From Sphingobium sp. CR2-8 (GTDB lineage Bacteria > Pseudomonadota > Alphaproteobacteria > Sphingomonadales > Sphingomonadaceae), in assembly GCF_035818615.1 (NCBI RefSeq), contig NZ_JAYKZY010000002.1, positions 374,501 to 438,500 on the forward strand: 64,000 nucleotides of DNA. The letters run 5' to 3'. Within the stretch, counting starts at the first letter, position 1, and the number at the start of each line of letters is the position of its first letter. The position numbers and the translations under genes are program-made. A model generated the notes under the pieces. That model searched no databases, had not been told where the DNA came from, and saw only the letters and a program-made list of their open reading frames with translations. Below are positions 1 to 8,635 of the stretch, in pieces.

Positions 1-120
1 TGGCGGGTTTCGCCGGGTTGATGGCGGTGGGTGTGGTCGGTCTGACACGCCGCGATACGGGCCTTTTGGCGATAGAAGATGGGAAAGGGCGCGCCCATCG
101 CGTCCAGGGAGCACATAAAA

Positions 121-815
121 TGGGTTTCGCATTCTCCAAGCTGACCGCGCTGGCGCGGGGCCGCGCCGGATCGGACATCGATCAGGACGCGCCGGTTTTG
201 CGCCGTGCAGACGCGCATCCCGATGCGCCGTCGCGCCCGCCGATCTTTGCCAGCCGCGACTTCGACGGGATCGACATCTTTCCGCGCACGGAATCGGTCC
301 GTCGGCCGCTCGTTGCGAATCGGCAGCCCGAACGCGACACGGTTGTGCCGCTGAGCAATCTGCCCATGCCCAGCGCGCCGGAGCCGCTGGCGGAAGCGGA
401 TCTGCCGCAGCCTGCCTTCCTGCGCCCGGCCGGTCCGTTCACTGCCCCGACCCTGGTCGAAACCTATGCGATGCAGGACGATGGTGCGAGCGAAGCCGCA
501 GCACCGACGGCCGAGGTCGAAGGGACGCCGCCCGAGGTTGCGCCCGCGCCGACCCCGTCGGCCGAACCCATGCGCCCCGCGCCCCTGCCGATGGGATCGA
601 CCCACGGCCTGTCGATCGCCGAACTGACGGCCCGTCTGGAACGCGGCCTGTCGCACCGGACGCGGACGGTGGTTCCGGCTGTCGCCCCAGATGGCGTGAT
701 CGCCGACATGCCGGTCGCGTCGGCCGTGCCGGTGCGGGCATCGGTGGAGCGGGATGCCGACGAAGCGCTGCGCGCCGCATTGGGAACGCTGCGCGCCATG
801 GCCGGGCGACGTTAA
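121..815 (+). CDS. Hypothetical Ala/Pro-rich protein
   Basis: No family recognised. The 231-residue product is rich in Ala, Pro and Arg and probably mostly disordered, with one more ordered stretch near the C-terminus (GLSIAELTARLERGL). I chose the ATG at 121 because a GGGAG Shine-Dalgarno lies 8-9 bases upstream. The same frame stays open to the left edge of the window and there encodes a short hydrophobic stretch (AGLMAVGVVGL), so the gene could instead be the 3' end of a longer membrane-anchored protein starting outside the window. The next gene runs in the opposite direction. Confidence 0.5.
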
Positions 816-879
816 GCCACGCATCCCCGAAGGATAATCGAAGCGGCGAACGACCCCCCGTCGTTCGCCGCTTATGATT

Positions 880-1251
880 CTACCAGTCCCTGATCGTCAG
901 AACGGACAGTTCCAACCAGACGCCCTCGTCATTGGCGTCGCCATCGTCGATATGGACGTCGGCGACGAAATGCCCCGGCAGCGACCATTCGGCATCCTCC
1001 ACGTCACGCATGAAAGCTGTGCCGCGATTCGGGAAATCGTCGCCGCTCATGCGCAGGCGGATGATGTGGCGGCGACCTTCGAACAGGGCGCTGGCCCAGG
1101 GACGGCTCACCGCCCGCTCGATCATGGCGGGTTGCCCCGCCTTGTCGAGCAATTGGGAGAGCAGGCGCGGCAGAGGATCGTCCTGCCGATTTCCTATTCC
1201 TTGATTTCGGATGAGGTTGGATGGGCCGAAATGATGATCTGCGCTTGTCAT
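880..1251 (-). CDS. Conserved hypothetical protein, second gene of a leftward pair
   Basis: The product is 123 residues with no recognised domain, signal peptide or membrane segment. It is polar and ends in a Trp-rich acidic segment (EGVWLELSVLTIRDW). The start at 1251 is supported by AGGAG about 8 bases upstream and by a 4-base ATGA overlap with the stop of the preceding small gene (1248-1433), so the two are translationally coupled. A longer reading of this frame exists but lacks that support. The pair is divergent from an S24-type regulator and is probably under its control. Function unknown. Confidence 0.6.
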   Translation of the reverse strand: MTSADHHFGPSNLIRNQGIGNRQDDPLPRLLSQLLDKAGQPAMIERAVSRPWASALFEGRRHIIRLRMSGDDFPNRGTAFMRDVEDAEWSLPGHFVADVHIDDGDANDEGVWLELSVLTIRDW

Positions 1252-1433
1252 TGGCCGATGCTCCTGCGATATGTGTTCATGAAATGTTCTATTCTTCTCC
1301 GTACCCGATCGCCGGGTTCCCGCCCCAGGCGCAGGTCGAAGACCAGGCGCGGATCGCGCGCGCAATCGCGCCCGAACCGAGTCGGCGGGATATTATGGTC
1401 CTGAAGAAATCGCTCGATCGTTCGCAGCAACAT
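1248..1433 (-). CDS. Small conserved hypothetical protein, possible HTH-like fold
   Basis: The product is 61 residues, basic, with a predicted helix-rich pattern (RTIERFLQDHNIPPTRFGRDCARDP) that resembles a minimal helix-turn-helix. I cannot place it in a named family. The ATG at 1433 follows AGGGGA at a reasonable distance. It overlaps the next leftward gene by 4 bases, and its promoter must lie in the 115-base gap shared with the divergent S24-type regulator, where several inverted repeats sit. A DNA-binding role is inferred from composition only. Confidence 0.55.
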   Translation of the reverse strand: MLLRTIERFLQDHNIPPTRFGRDCARDPRLVFDLRLGREPGDRVRRRIEHFMNTYRRSIGQ

Positions 1434-1477
1434 GGGCTTTCTTGTCCCCTTTCAATGCGACTCGCCCGCTGCGAGCC

Positions 1478-1534
1478 GATAGGTATATTCCTATCTCAAA
1501 CCCAATTTCCTACTTGTCTAGGAAAATTCCTATC
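1478..1534. promoter_or_regulatory. Operator-like array between divergent genes
   Basis: Two perfect dyads lie in the gap between the leftward pair (start 1433) and the S24-type regulator (start 1549). One is GATAGG-6 nt-CCTATC at 1478-1495. The other is TTTCCTA-6 nt-TAGGAAA at 1506-1525. The 9-mer ATTCCTATC occurs at 1487-1495 and again at 1526-1534, 39 bases apart. The layout fits binding sites for the adjacent repressor-like protein and autoregulation, which is inferred. Confidence 0.55.
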
Positions 1535-1548
1535 ATTATGGATGGAAT

Positions 1549-2217
1549 ATGGATGAATCGCAGCATGCCCGGATCGCGCTCGATCGACTGATCGTCGAAC
1601 GCGGGGAGAATTATGCCGATCTTTCCCGGCTGATCGGGCGCAATCCGGCCTATATCCAGCAGTTCATCAAACGCGGCACCCCGCGCAAACTGGACGAGGA
1701 GGACCGCCGCGTCCTGGCGCGCTATTTCGGCGTGCCCGAACAGATGCTGGGTGGAGGGACGGTGGCCGTCACGACCGCCGCCCCGATGCGGGGCGTGCCG
1801 GCGGTCGTGGCCGTGCCCCGATTGGCGCTCGGCGCATCGGCGGGACAGGGGTCGCTGGATGACGATGAACGGGCGGCGGGCGTGATGGCGTTCGATGCGC
1901 GCTGGTTGCGCCATCTGGGCGTTCGGCCGCAGCGCGTGTCGATCATCCGGGTGGATGGCGAATTGATGGCGCCGACGCTGAACGATGGCGACGACATCAT
2001 GGTCGATCATGACGACGACGCCGGCCGGTTGCGCGATGGCGTCTATGTGTTGAGGCTGGACGGTGTGCTGATGGTCAAGCGTATCGCCATGGGGCCGCGG
2101 CGCGGCTGGTTCAGCGTGGTCAGCGACAATCCCCATTATCCCGATTGGACCGACATCGATCCGGCCTTGGTGGATATTGTCGGCCGGGTCGTCTGGAGCG
2201 GCAGGCGCTTGCACTAG
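1549..2217 (+). CDS. S24/LexA-fold transcriptional regulator with the catalytic Ser position replaced
   Basis: The product is 222 residues. Residues 10-60 look like a helix-turn-helix DNA-binding region (NYADLSRLIGRNPAYIQQFIKRG). Residues about 130-215 match the S24 signal-peptidase-like fold of LexA and phage CI repressors. In that family the catalytic Ser sits in V-x-G-[DE]-S-M-x-P; here the segment is VDGELMAPTLNDGD, so the Ser position is Leu139. The usual Lys is present (LMVKRIAMG, Lys177). Autocleavage is therefore doubtful and the protein may sense something else or act as a plain repressor. It is divergent from two small genes and has dyads upstream. Its stop codon lies inside a palindromic repeat. 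Confidence 0.8.
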   Translation: MDESQHARIALDRLIVERGENYADLSRLIGRNPAYIQQFIKRGTPRKLDEEDRRVLARYFGVPEQMLGGGTVAVTTAAPMRGVPAVVAVPRLALGASAGQGSLDDDERAAGVMAFDARWLRHLGVRPQRVSIIRVDGELMAPTLNDGDDIMVDHDDDAGRLRDGVYVLRLDGVLMVKRIAMGPRRGWFSVVSDNPHYPDWTDIDPALVDIVGRVVWSGRRLH

Positions 2218-2267
2218 AGCATTTTCGAAGCAGATGGCATCATCTGCTGGCTCTGATTATGCTCTAG
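2214..2267. repeat. Palindromic intergenic repeat
   Basis: Perfect 9-base outer arms CTAGAGCAT (2214-2222) and ATGCTCTAG (2259-2267) enclose an inner CAGATG/CATCTG hairpin (2231-2246). The TAG stop of the upstream regulator is part of the left arm. The form is like a REP-type dispersed element that may also end transcription. No other copy is obvious in this window. Confidence 0.6.
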
Positions 2268-2389
2268 GCGTAAGTGCGCCTGATATCCGCCAAGTGGATC
2301 TTTTGTCGCCGGGTCGGGATAGCCAAGCCGGACGTGGCGTTGTGTTGCCGAACAGGCGATCGGCGCAACGACGCCAGGAGGAGCTTCGA

Positions 2390-3307
2390 TTGAACGATAA
2401 TGGCGCGGTGATCCGCAAGGCGATCGAGTGGCGCGGTGCGCCGCTGGCGCTGGCGACGGTGGTGTCGACATGGGGGTCGGCCCCGCGACCGCGCGGCAGC
2501 CATATGATCGTCCATGCCGATGGCCGGTTCGAAGGCAGCGTGTCGGGCGGCTGCGTGGAAAGCGACGTGTTGCAGCGCGCGGCCGAGGTGATCGCGGGAC
2601 GCGCGCCTCATGTGGCGCGCTATGGCGTGGCCGATGGCGATGCCTGGGACGTCGGCCTGCCGTGCGGCGGAGAGATTGCGGTTTTGGTCCAGCCGATCGG
2701 CGAGGCGGGCTTTTCGCCAGCGCTGTTCGACCGGATCGAAGCGCAAAGCGCGCGCGGCCGCCCCCTGACGCTGGCGACCGACCTGGACAGCGGCGTGACC
2801 CGAGAGGCGGGCGATGCGGGCGATTTCCTCAATCGCTATGATCCGCCACGCCGCCTGCTGATCGTCGGCGCGGTGCAGATCGCCCAGAGCCTGGTGCCGC
2901 TGGCGCAGGCGATCGGCGTGACGCCGGTGGTGATCGACCCGCGCGGCCGCTTCCTGACGCCTGAGCGCTTTCCGGGCGTCGAACTGGACGACCGCTGGCC
3001 GGACGAGGCGATCGCGGCGCATGTCCCGGGGGAATCGACGGCGGTGGTGACGCTGAGCCACGACATCAAGATCGACGATCCTGCCCTGGTCGCCGCGTTG
3101 CGCGCGCCGACCGGCTATATCGCGGCGCTGGGTTCGCGCAAAAGCCACGCGGCGCGGCTGGAGCGACTGGGCGCGATGGGATTCGCGCCGGACGATCTGC
3201 GCCGCATCGACGGTCCCGCAGGCATCGATATCGGCGCGATCGGCGCGGCGGAAATCGCGCTGTCGATCAGCGCGGGCATGATCGCGGGGTTCAACGCCCA
3301 GCGTTAA
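2390..3307 (+). CDS. XdhC/CoxI family protein
   Basis: The 305-residue protein has the two-part XdhC layout. The N-terminal XdhC/CoxI domain carries STWGSAPRPRGSHM, GSVSGGCVES and GLPCGGE. From about residue 155 there is a Rossmann-like domain (RRLLIVGAVQIAQSLVPLA...VVIDPRGRF). Family members help mature molybdenum hydroxylases by handling molybdenum cofactor; no hydroxylase gene is in the window, so its client is elsewhere. I placed the start at TTG 2390 because AGGAGG lies about 8 bases upstream; the frame is open further upstream but runs into the palindrome. It stands alone, with about 120 bases of 5' leader. Confidence 0.85.
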   Translation: MNDNGAVIRKAIEWRGAPLALATVVSTWGSAPRPRGSHMIVHADGRFEGSVSGGCVESDVLQRAAEVIAGRAPHVARYGVADGDAWDVGLPCGGEIAVLVQPIGEAGFSPALFDRIEAQSARGRPLTLATDLDSGVTREAGDAGDFLNRYDPPRRLLIVGAVQIAQSLVPLAQAIGVTPVVIDPRGRFLTPERFPGVELDDRWPDEAIAAHVPGESTAVVTLSHDIKIDDPALVAALRAPTGYIAALGSRKSHAARLERLGAMGFAPDDLRRIDGPAGIDIGAIGAAEIALSISAGMIAGFNAQR

Positions 3308-3350
3308 TCTCAGCCGTCGGCAGATATGGCGAGAAAAGGACGGTTAATGA

Positions 3351-3384
3351 GTGCCCCCCGCCGCAAGGGACGGGCAGGGGGCAC
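3351..3384. terminator. Hairpin downstream of the XdhC gene
   Basis: The arms GTGCCCCC (3351-3358) and GGGGGCAC (3377-3384) pair perfectly. No T-run follows, so intrinsic termination is uncertain. It lies 44 bases after the stop, in a 255-base gap between convergent genes. Confidence 0.35.
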
Positions 3385-3524
3385 ATCCCTCACGCTGTCG
3401 GGCACAAAGGACCGGCGCGCGTTAACAAAGTCACTGGAAGGTTCAATACCCCAAATGGCATAAAGTTGAAATTTATTGTCGCATATGTCGATTTTACAAA
3501 TGTAATATTACACAATTGCGAAAG

Positions 3525-3539
3525 GCAGCCTTTGGCTGC
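3525..3539 (-). terminator. Small hairpin after the cstA-ybdD unit
   Basis: GCAGCC-TTT-GGCTGC forms a 6-bp stem with a 3-base loop, 24 bases beyond the stop of the YbdD-like gene on the minus strand. It is followed by AT-rich sequence but no clean T-run. Confidence 0.3.
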
Positions 3540-3562
3540 AACGCCTCATTCTGCCGTTCAAC

Positions 3563-3748
3563 TCAGCAGCAGCGTCCGCCATTCTTGCCGCCATAGCGCG
3601 CTTCCTGCCGGTCGCGAAAATACTGGATGCGGTCCATCGCCGGTCGATCGGGATGATGCGCGGCCATATGGCGCAGATAGGCGTCATAATCGGGCAGGCC
3701 GACCATCAACCGCGCGGTGCGGCGCAGGGTATCGAACACGCCTCTCAT
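3563..3748 (-). CDS. YbdD/YjiX family small protein
   Basis: The product is 61 residues with the family pattern RRTARLMVGLPDYDAYLRHMAAHHP, followed by an MDRIQYFRDRQEARYG segment and a Gly/Cys-rich end. YbdD-like proteins are encoded directly after cstA-type pyruvate or peptide transporters and are thought to be needed for their function. Here the start overlaps the cstA stop by 4 bases (ATGA, 3745-3748), so the two genes are coupled. The frame is open further upstream, but that part is only the antisense of cstA coding sequence. Confidence 0.85.
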   Translation of the reverse strand: MRGVFDTLRRTARLMVGLPDYDAYLRHMAAHHPDRPAMDRIQYFRDRQEARYGGKNGGRCC

Positions 3749-5793
3749 TGCGCTGGCGCCAGCTTTGAGGGAATTTCGCGCGCGGTGGGAGCGGTTGCCC
3801 GGCGCGCGGCGATGCAGGTCTTCACCGTAAAGCCGAACAGCGCCAGCACCACCGCCAGGAACAGCGCCACCAGCGCGGCGTCGACCCGATCGTTGAAGAT
3901 GATGCGCTGCATCTCCGCCATCGATTTGGCGGGGCCGATTATCTCGCCAGCGTCCGCCGCCGCGCTGAACTTCGCCGCATGGGCCAGGAAGCCGACCTTG
4001 GCATCGGCGGAAAACAGTTTGAGCCAGCCTGCCGACAGGGTGCAGATCAGCAGCCAGGCCGTCGGCACCATCGTCACCCACGCGAACTTGTCCTGCTTCA
4101 TGCGGAAAAGCACGGCGGTGCTCAGCATCAGCGCGATCGCCGCCAGCATCTGGTTGGAAATGCCGAACACCGGCCAGAGGGTATTCACCCCGCCCAGCGG
4201 ATCGGTGACGCCCTGATAAAGAAAGAAGCCCCAGGCCGCCACGGTGAGCGCCGTGGCGATGATGCCGGGCGCTTGGCCCGTGCTGTCCTTGAAGGACGGC
4301 ACAGCCAGCGCGATCAGATCCTGTAGCATGAACCGCCCGGCGCGGGTGCCCGCATCGACGGCGGTCAGGATGAACAGCGCCTCGAACAGGATCGCGAAAT
4401 GATACCAGAAGGCCTTCATCGCTGGCCCGCCGACGACATGGCTGAAGATTTCCGCCATCGCCACCGCCAGCGTCGGTGCGCCGCCTGCGCGACTGATGAT
4501 GCTATGTTCGCCCACATCCTTGGCCGTCTGGGTGATGAAGTCGGGCGAGATCGGAAAGCCCATGGCGGTGACGGCGGCCGACGCACTCGCCGCATCGGTG
4601 CCGATAAGCGCGGCCGGGCTGTTCATCGTGAAATAGATGCCGGGGTCCAGGATCGACGCACCGACCAGCGCCATGATCGCCACGAACGCCTCCATCAGCA
4701 TCGCGCCATAGCCGATCATCGGCGCATGGGCTTCGCTGGCGATCAGCTTGGGCGTGGTGCCGCTGGAAATGAGCGCATGGAAACCCGACACCGCGCCGCA
4801 GGCGATGGTGATGAACAGGAAGGGGAAGAGGCCGCCTGACCAGACCGGTCCACCGCCATCGACGAATTGCGTGAGCGCGGGCATCTTGAGCGGCGGAGCC
4901 ATGATGACGATGCCGATGGCGAGCGCGGCGATCGCCCCGATCTTCAGGAAGGTCGAGAGATAATCGCGCGGCGCGAGCAGCAGCCACACCGGCAGGACAG
5001 AGGCGACCGCGCCATAGCCGATCAGGATCCAGCACAGCTGCACCGGCGTGAAGGTGAATAGCGGCCCCCATACCGGTGATGCCGCGATCGCCTGACCATA
5101 GACGATCGCGGCGAGCAGGCCGACAAGGCCCAGCAGCGACACTTCGCCGATCCGGCCGGGCCTGATCCAGCGCGTATAGGCGCCCATCGCCATGGCGAGC
5201 GGCACGGTCGCGGCGACGGTGAACATACCCCACGGGCTTTCCGCCAGCGCCTTGACCACGATCAGCGCCAGCACGGCCAGGATGATGACCATTATCATGA
5301 ACGCGCCGAACAGTGCGATCGTCCCGGCAGCCTGCCCCATTTCCATGCGGATGAGTTCGCCCAGCGACTTGCCGTCGCGGCGCATGGAAATGAACAGGAC
5401 CATGAAATCCTGCACCGCCCCCGCCAGCACGACGCCCGCGATGATCCACAGCGTGCCGGGCAAATATCCCATCTGCGCCGCCAGCACCGGCCCCACCAGC
5501 GGACCCGCGCCCGCGATCGCCGCGAAATGATGGCCGAACAACACGCTCTTGTCGGTCGCGACATAGTCCAGTCCGTCGGCGCGGCGGATCGCAGGCGTCG
5601 GCCGCGCCGGGTCGAGCCGCATCACATGGCGCGCGATGAACAGGGCATAATAGCGATAGGCGACCAGGAAACAGCAGACCGCCGCGACCACGATCCACAG
5701 GGCATTGACAGCCTCGCCGCGCGACACCGCCACGACGGTCAGGGCGATCGCGCCGACGATGGCTGTCAGAATCCAGGGTATGTGCCGGGTCAT
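3745..5793 (-). CDS. cstA: Carbon starvation protein CstA family transporter
   Basis: The 682-residue polytopic inner-membrane protein has the length and many hydrophobic segments of the CstA family. Typical segments are present: LDYVATDKSVLFGHHFAAIAGAGPLVGPVLAAQMGYLPG at about residues 75-113, GAVQDFMVLF, and FHALISSGTTPKLI. CstA proteins take up peptides or pyruvate, often when carbon is short. The first hydrophobic helix begins right after the start (MTRHIPWILTAIVGAIA). It forms a coupled pair with the YbdD-like gene. I cannot tell pyruvate from peptide as the substrate from sequence. Confidence 0.93.
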   Translation of the reverse strand: MTRHIPWILTAIVGAIALTVVAVSRGEAVNALWIVVAAVCCFLVAYRYYALFIARHVMRLDPARPTPAIRRADGLDYVATDKSVLFGHHFAAIAGAGPLVGPVLAAQMGYLPGTLWIIAGVVLAGAVQDFMVLFISMRRDGKSLGELIRMEMGQAAGTIALFGAFMIMVIILAVLALIVVKALAESPWGMFTVAATVPLAMAMGAYTRWIRPGRIGEVSLLGLVGLLAAIVYGQAIAASPVWGPLFTFTPVQLCWILIGYGAVASVLPVWLLLAPRDYLSTFLKIGAIAALAIGIVIMAPPLKMPALTQFVDGGGPVWSGGLFPFLFITIACGAVSGFHALISSGTTPKLIASEAHAPMIGYGAMLMEAFVAIMALVGASILDPGIYFTMNSPAALIGTDAASASAAVTAMGFPISPDFITQTAKDVGEHSIISRAGGAPTLAVAMAEIFSHVVGGPAMKAFWYHFAILFEALFILTAVDAGTRAGRFMLQDLIALAVPSFKDSTGQAPGIIATALTVAAWGFFLYQGVTDPLGGVNTLWPVFGISNQMLAAIALMLSTAVLFRMKQDKFAWVTMVPTAWLLICTLSAGWLKLFSADAKVGFLAHAAKFSAAADAGEIIGPAKSMAEMQRIIFNDRVDAALVALFLAVVLALFGFTVKTCIAARRATAPTAREIPSKLAPAQ

Positions 5794-6038
5794 GCCGCCT
5801 CGCCGCTATGATCGAAATATCGGGGGCACCCTAAGCTGCTGGACCTGAAAGACAACCGTCAAGCTTTGCGGAACGGAAGCGCCCCTCCACCCATCCCCTT
5901 GGCAATGCCAACGAAGGTAGCCCGCCATGCCCATCGCGGCCTGTTCGAAGGGAAGGCGCCGCGCAAAATACCCGCGTTCTACCCCCGCACAATTCCTAGT
6001 GTCGAGATAGTTCGGGCGTCCCTATCCCCGGATCGCCG

Positions 6039-6440
6039 TTAACGTCGAGCACGGCGGAAGGGCCAGTCCACAACGCCGCTGGCCCACAGCGCCCACCAGA
6101 TGATGACGGGTTGCAACGCCAGGCGCGGGCCGTGATACCACCAGCTCAGATGCGTGCCGCCCAGCGGAATATCGTTGATCGCATGGTTGATGTTCGCGGG
6201 CCAGACGCACAGCGCATAGAGGGCAAAACCCATCCCAGCCGCCCGTCGCAGGCGGGGCAGCATCAATCCGACCGCGCCAGCCAGTTCGGCGATGCCGGTC
6301 AGCGCCACCACCAGGTCGGGCATCGGCACCCAGTGCGGCGTGATCGCGACGAAGCCACCGGGCCGCGTCAGATGCGCAACGCCCGCAAAGCCATAGGCGG
6401 CGGCCAGCACGATCCGGGCGATTATCCGGCCGCGCGCCAC
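6039..6440 (-). CDS. DoxX-like small membrane protein
   Basis: The 133-residue protein has four hydrophobic segments and the DoxX-family pattern near its start (ARIVLAAAYGFAGVAHLTRPGGF, then IAELAGAVGLMLPRLRRAAG). It starts with GTG at 6440, directly after the TAA stop of the upstream gene (6441-6443), so the two are translated together. DoxX-like proteins have been linked to redox or sulfur chemistry at the membrane, but this subfamily has no defined reaction. Confidence 0.75.
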   Translation of the reverse strand: MARGRIIARIVLAAAYGFAGVAHLTRPGGFVAITPHWVPMPDLVVALTGIAELAGAVGLMLPRLRRAAGMGFALYALCVWPANINHAINDIPLGGTHLSWWYHGPRLALQPVIIWWALWASGVVDWPFRRARR

Positions 6441-6887
6441 TTAGTGCATCACGTCGATTTCAAGCTCGCCTTCATCCTCGCCATCCCAATAATGGGCGCG
6501 TTCGGCATGGACCCGGATCATTACCAGCCCGGGCGTATCCGCGCCCTGCGTGAACCAGATTTCCAGGTCGGGATTCCAATGTTCCACGAACTGTTCGCGG
6601 TCGCGGATCAGGTCGGCGCGGCCCTCCAGCGCGATGAACAGGGGACGCTGGCCGAACAGGCCGCTCTTGCCGTGAAAGGACAGGCTGACGCGGGGGTCGC
6701 GTTCGATGTCCCTCACCATCAGCGTGTCTTCGGTCGTGAAATAATAGCTGTCGCCACCATGGGCGACATCGTGATTATTGCTCATGGGACGGGCGCCGAT
6801 ATGGCCGTCCTCGGTATGGGTCGACAGCATCGCAAAATCGATTTGCTGCATTTTCTCGGCCAGACTGGCGATCGTATGCTCCACCAT
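6441..6887 (-). CDS. Pyridoxamine 5'-phosphate oxidase family protein (general stress protein 26 type)
   Basis: The 148-residue split-barrel flavin-binding protein has IASLAEKMQQIDFAMLSTHTEDGHIGARPMSNN at the start and typical strands after it (DSYYFTTEDTLMVRDIERDPRVSLSF). Relatives bind FMN or a related cofactor and act in stress responses; the exact substrate is unknown. I chose ATG 6887 because AAGGAG lies just upstream; the frame is open about 100 bases further. It is directly followed, with no gap, by the DoxX-like gene. Confidence 0.8.
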   Translation of the reverse strand: MVEHTIASLAEKMQQIDFAMLSTHTEDGHIGARPMSNNHDVAHGGDSYYFTTEDTLMVRDIERDPRVSLSFHGKSGLFGQRPLFIALEGRADLIRDREQFVEHWNPDLEIWFTQGADTPGLVMIRVHAERAHYWDGEDEGELEIDVMH

Positions 6888-7012
6888 ATGTCTCTCCTTT
6901 GCTCGATCATGGTCCAACGCAGCAGGGGGCGAGTCGGGTTCCCTCCGCCCATCGACAGCGCGGAATTGAGAACATATAACGAACAAATCATCTGATTCGG
7001 GATAGCATCATC

Positions 7013-7564
7013 ATGGGACGTCGGGCTGGCCCATCCTATCGTCTGTTCTTTGCGGTAAAGCCGCCACCACCGGTCGCGCGCCAGATCGATCATTATGCAG
7101 CGATATTGGCGGGCGGGGAGGCGCGCATAGCGTCCGCGCATCAGCATGTGACGCTCAGCATCGCGAATGACATGGAGGCCTATCCCCAGGCGCTGATCGA
7201 CACACTACGGATGGCGGCGGCGGACGTCATGGCCGATCCCTTCGACCTGCGACTCGATCGGCTCAGCTATGGTGGTCGGTCGGCGGCGCTGCGACCATCG
7301 CGCAGCAATGCGTCCTTGGCGCGCCTTCAGCGCCAGGTGGCCGACGCCATGAAGCGGGCCGGGGCGCTGCCGCGCAAAGACTGGACCTTCAGCCCACACC
7401 AGACGCTTTTCTACCGCGACGGCCCGCCAGCGCAACGGCGGATCGACGGCTTTGGGTGGCGAGTGGAGGATGTCGTGCTGATATGCAGTCATGTCGGGCG
7501 GACCCGGCACGATATCGTCGGAACCTGGCCGTTGCAGGGCAGCGCACAATATAGTTTGTTTTAG
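7013..7564 (+). CDS. thpR: 2'-5' RNA ligase / cyclic phosphodiesterase family protein
   Basis: The 183-residue 2H phosphoesterase has both catalytic H-x-T motifs: HVT at residues 45-47 (SAHQHVTLSI) and HQT at 129-131 (FSPHQTLFY). The N-terminal YRLFFAVKPP is the usual first strand of the LigT/ThpR fold. Such enzymes hydrolyse or form 2',5'-linked or cyclic RNA phosphates in the cytoplasm. The gene stands alone and is convergent with the PhnA-domain gene. Confidence 0.85.
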   Translation: MGRRAGPSYRLFFAVKPPPPVARQIDHYAAILAGGEARIASAHQHVTLSIANDMEAYPQALIDTLRMAAADVMADPFDLRLDRLSYGGRSAALRPSRSNASLARLQRQVADAMKRAGALPRKDWTFSPHQTLFYRDGPPAQRRIDGFGWRVEDVVLICSHVGRTRHDIVGTWPLQGSAQYSLF

Positions 7565-7592
7565 AGCGAGCAGGTCGACGTCGGGAGGCCGG

Positions 7593-7895
7593 TCAGCGCT
7601 TGCGCACGAACTCCGCGCGCAGCACCAGTCCCTTGATCCCGTCATAGCGGCAGTCGATTTCCTGCGCGTCGCCGGTCAGGCGGATCGATTTGATCAATGT
7701 GCCCCGCTTCAACGTCTGACCCGCGCCCTTGACCGTCAGGTCCTTGATCAGCGTGACCTGATCGCCATCGGCCAGCAGATTGCCCACCGAATCGCGCACC
7801 TCGACAGTGTCGGTCGCATCGGATTGCGGCGTGGCGTCGCTGGCGCTGATCCATTCGCCGCTGGCTTCGTCATAGACATAATCGTCGTCGGCCAT
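7593..7895 (-). CDS. PhnA-domain protein lacking the N-terminal zinc ribbon
   Basis: The 100-residue product matches the C-terminal PhnA/YjdM domain from about residue 30 (VRDSVGNLLADGDQVTLIKDLTVKG...TLIKSIRLTGD...IDCRYDGIKGLVLRAEFVRK). Full-length relatives begin with a zinc ribbon, which is replaced here by a short acidic stretch (MADDDYVYDEASGEWISASD). The family name comes from phosphonate-use clusters, but its function is not settled. The start lies 6 bases after the engB stop, so it is probably cotranscribed with engB. Confidence 0.8.
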   Translation of the reverse strand: MADDDYVYDEASGEWISASDATPQSDATDTVEVRDSVGNLLADGDQVTLIKDLTVKGAGQTLKRGTLIKSIRLTGDAQEIDCRYDGIKGLVLRAEFVRKR

Positions 7896-7901
7896 GGCGA
7901 T

Positions 7902-8549
7902 CTATCCCTGCGTCACGCTTTCCAGAACCGCGGCGCGCAGTTCGGCTATGCCCATGCCCTTTTCGCTCGACGTGGCGATGATGTCGGGGTGCGCCGCCGG
8001 GCGTTTGCGGATCGCGTCGGCGGTGGCTTGCGTCACGGCGGCCAGTTCGCTCGCCTTGATCTTGTCGCTCTTGGTCAGGACGATGCGATAGCTGACCGCC
8101 GCGCCGTCCAGCATGTCCAGCATGTCGGTATCGACATCCTTGATGCCATGGCGGCTGTCGATCAGCACCAGCGCCCGCTTCAACGCCGCGCGCCCGCGCA
8201 GATAGTCGTTCACCAGGAACTTCCATTTGCGCACGATATCCTTGGGCGCCTTGGCATAGCCATAGCCCGGCATGTCGACCAGCCGGAACTGGAGCGGTTC
8301 GCCCACGTCGAAGAAGTTCAGTTCCTGCGTCCGGCCCGGCGTGTTGGACGTCCGGGCCAGGCTGTTGCGATTGGTCAGCGCATTCAGCAGCGAGGATTTG
8401 CCGACATTGGACCGGCCCGCAAAGGCGACCTCATTCACGTCCATGTCGGGCAGGAATTCCAGCGTCGGCGCGGATTTGAGAAAGGCTATCGGCCCTGCGA
8501 AGAGCTTGCGCGCGTCCTCGATCAGGTCGTTATTGTCTTGGTCCATCAT
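7902..8549 (-). CDS. engB: Ribosome biogenesis GTP-binding protein EngB (YihA/YsxC)
   Basis: The 215-residue TRAFAC GTPase has the P-loop GRSNVGKS at residues 45-52, the switch segment TSNTPGRTQ at 67-75, DMPGYGYAK at 92-100 and the base-specifying TKSD. EngB acts in late 50S ribosome assembly. I chose the first of two tandem ATGs (8547-8549) because GGAG lies about 6 bases upstream; a much longer open frame is a shadow of yidC. It is the last conserved gene of the rpmH-rnpA-yidD-yidC-engB block and is separated from yidC by a palindromic repeat. Confidence 0.93.
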   Translation of the reverse strand: MMDQDNNDLIEDARKLFAGPIAFLKSAPTLEFLPDMDVNEVAFAGRSNVGKSSLLNALTNRNSLARTSNTPGRTQELNFFDVGEPLQFRLVDMPGYGYAKAPKDIVRKWKFLVNDYLRGRAALKRALVLIDSRHGIKDVDTDMLDMLDGAAVSYRIVLTKSDKIKASELAAVTQATADAIRKRPAAHPDIIATSSEKGMGIAELRAAVLESVTQG

Positions 8550-8557
8550 TCCACACT

Positions 8558-8621
8558 CCGTTCGGTTCGAGCTTGTCGAGAACCGTAGGCACCCGTTTCT
8601 CGACAAGCTCGAAACGAACGG
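8558..8621. repeat. Dispersed 25-bp-arm palindrome, copy 1
   Basis: The left arm at 8558-8582 begins CCGTTCGGTTCGAGCTTG and the right arm at 8597-8621 ends AAGCTCGAAACGAACGG. The arms pair at 24 of 25 positions with a 14-base loop. It lies between engB and yidC. The same family recurs at 11381-11444 and 57291-57367. Confidence 0.85.
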
Positions 8622-8635
8622 GTGTGGTGCCTGAA

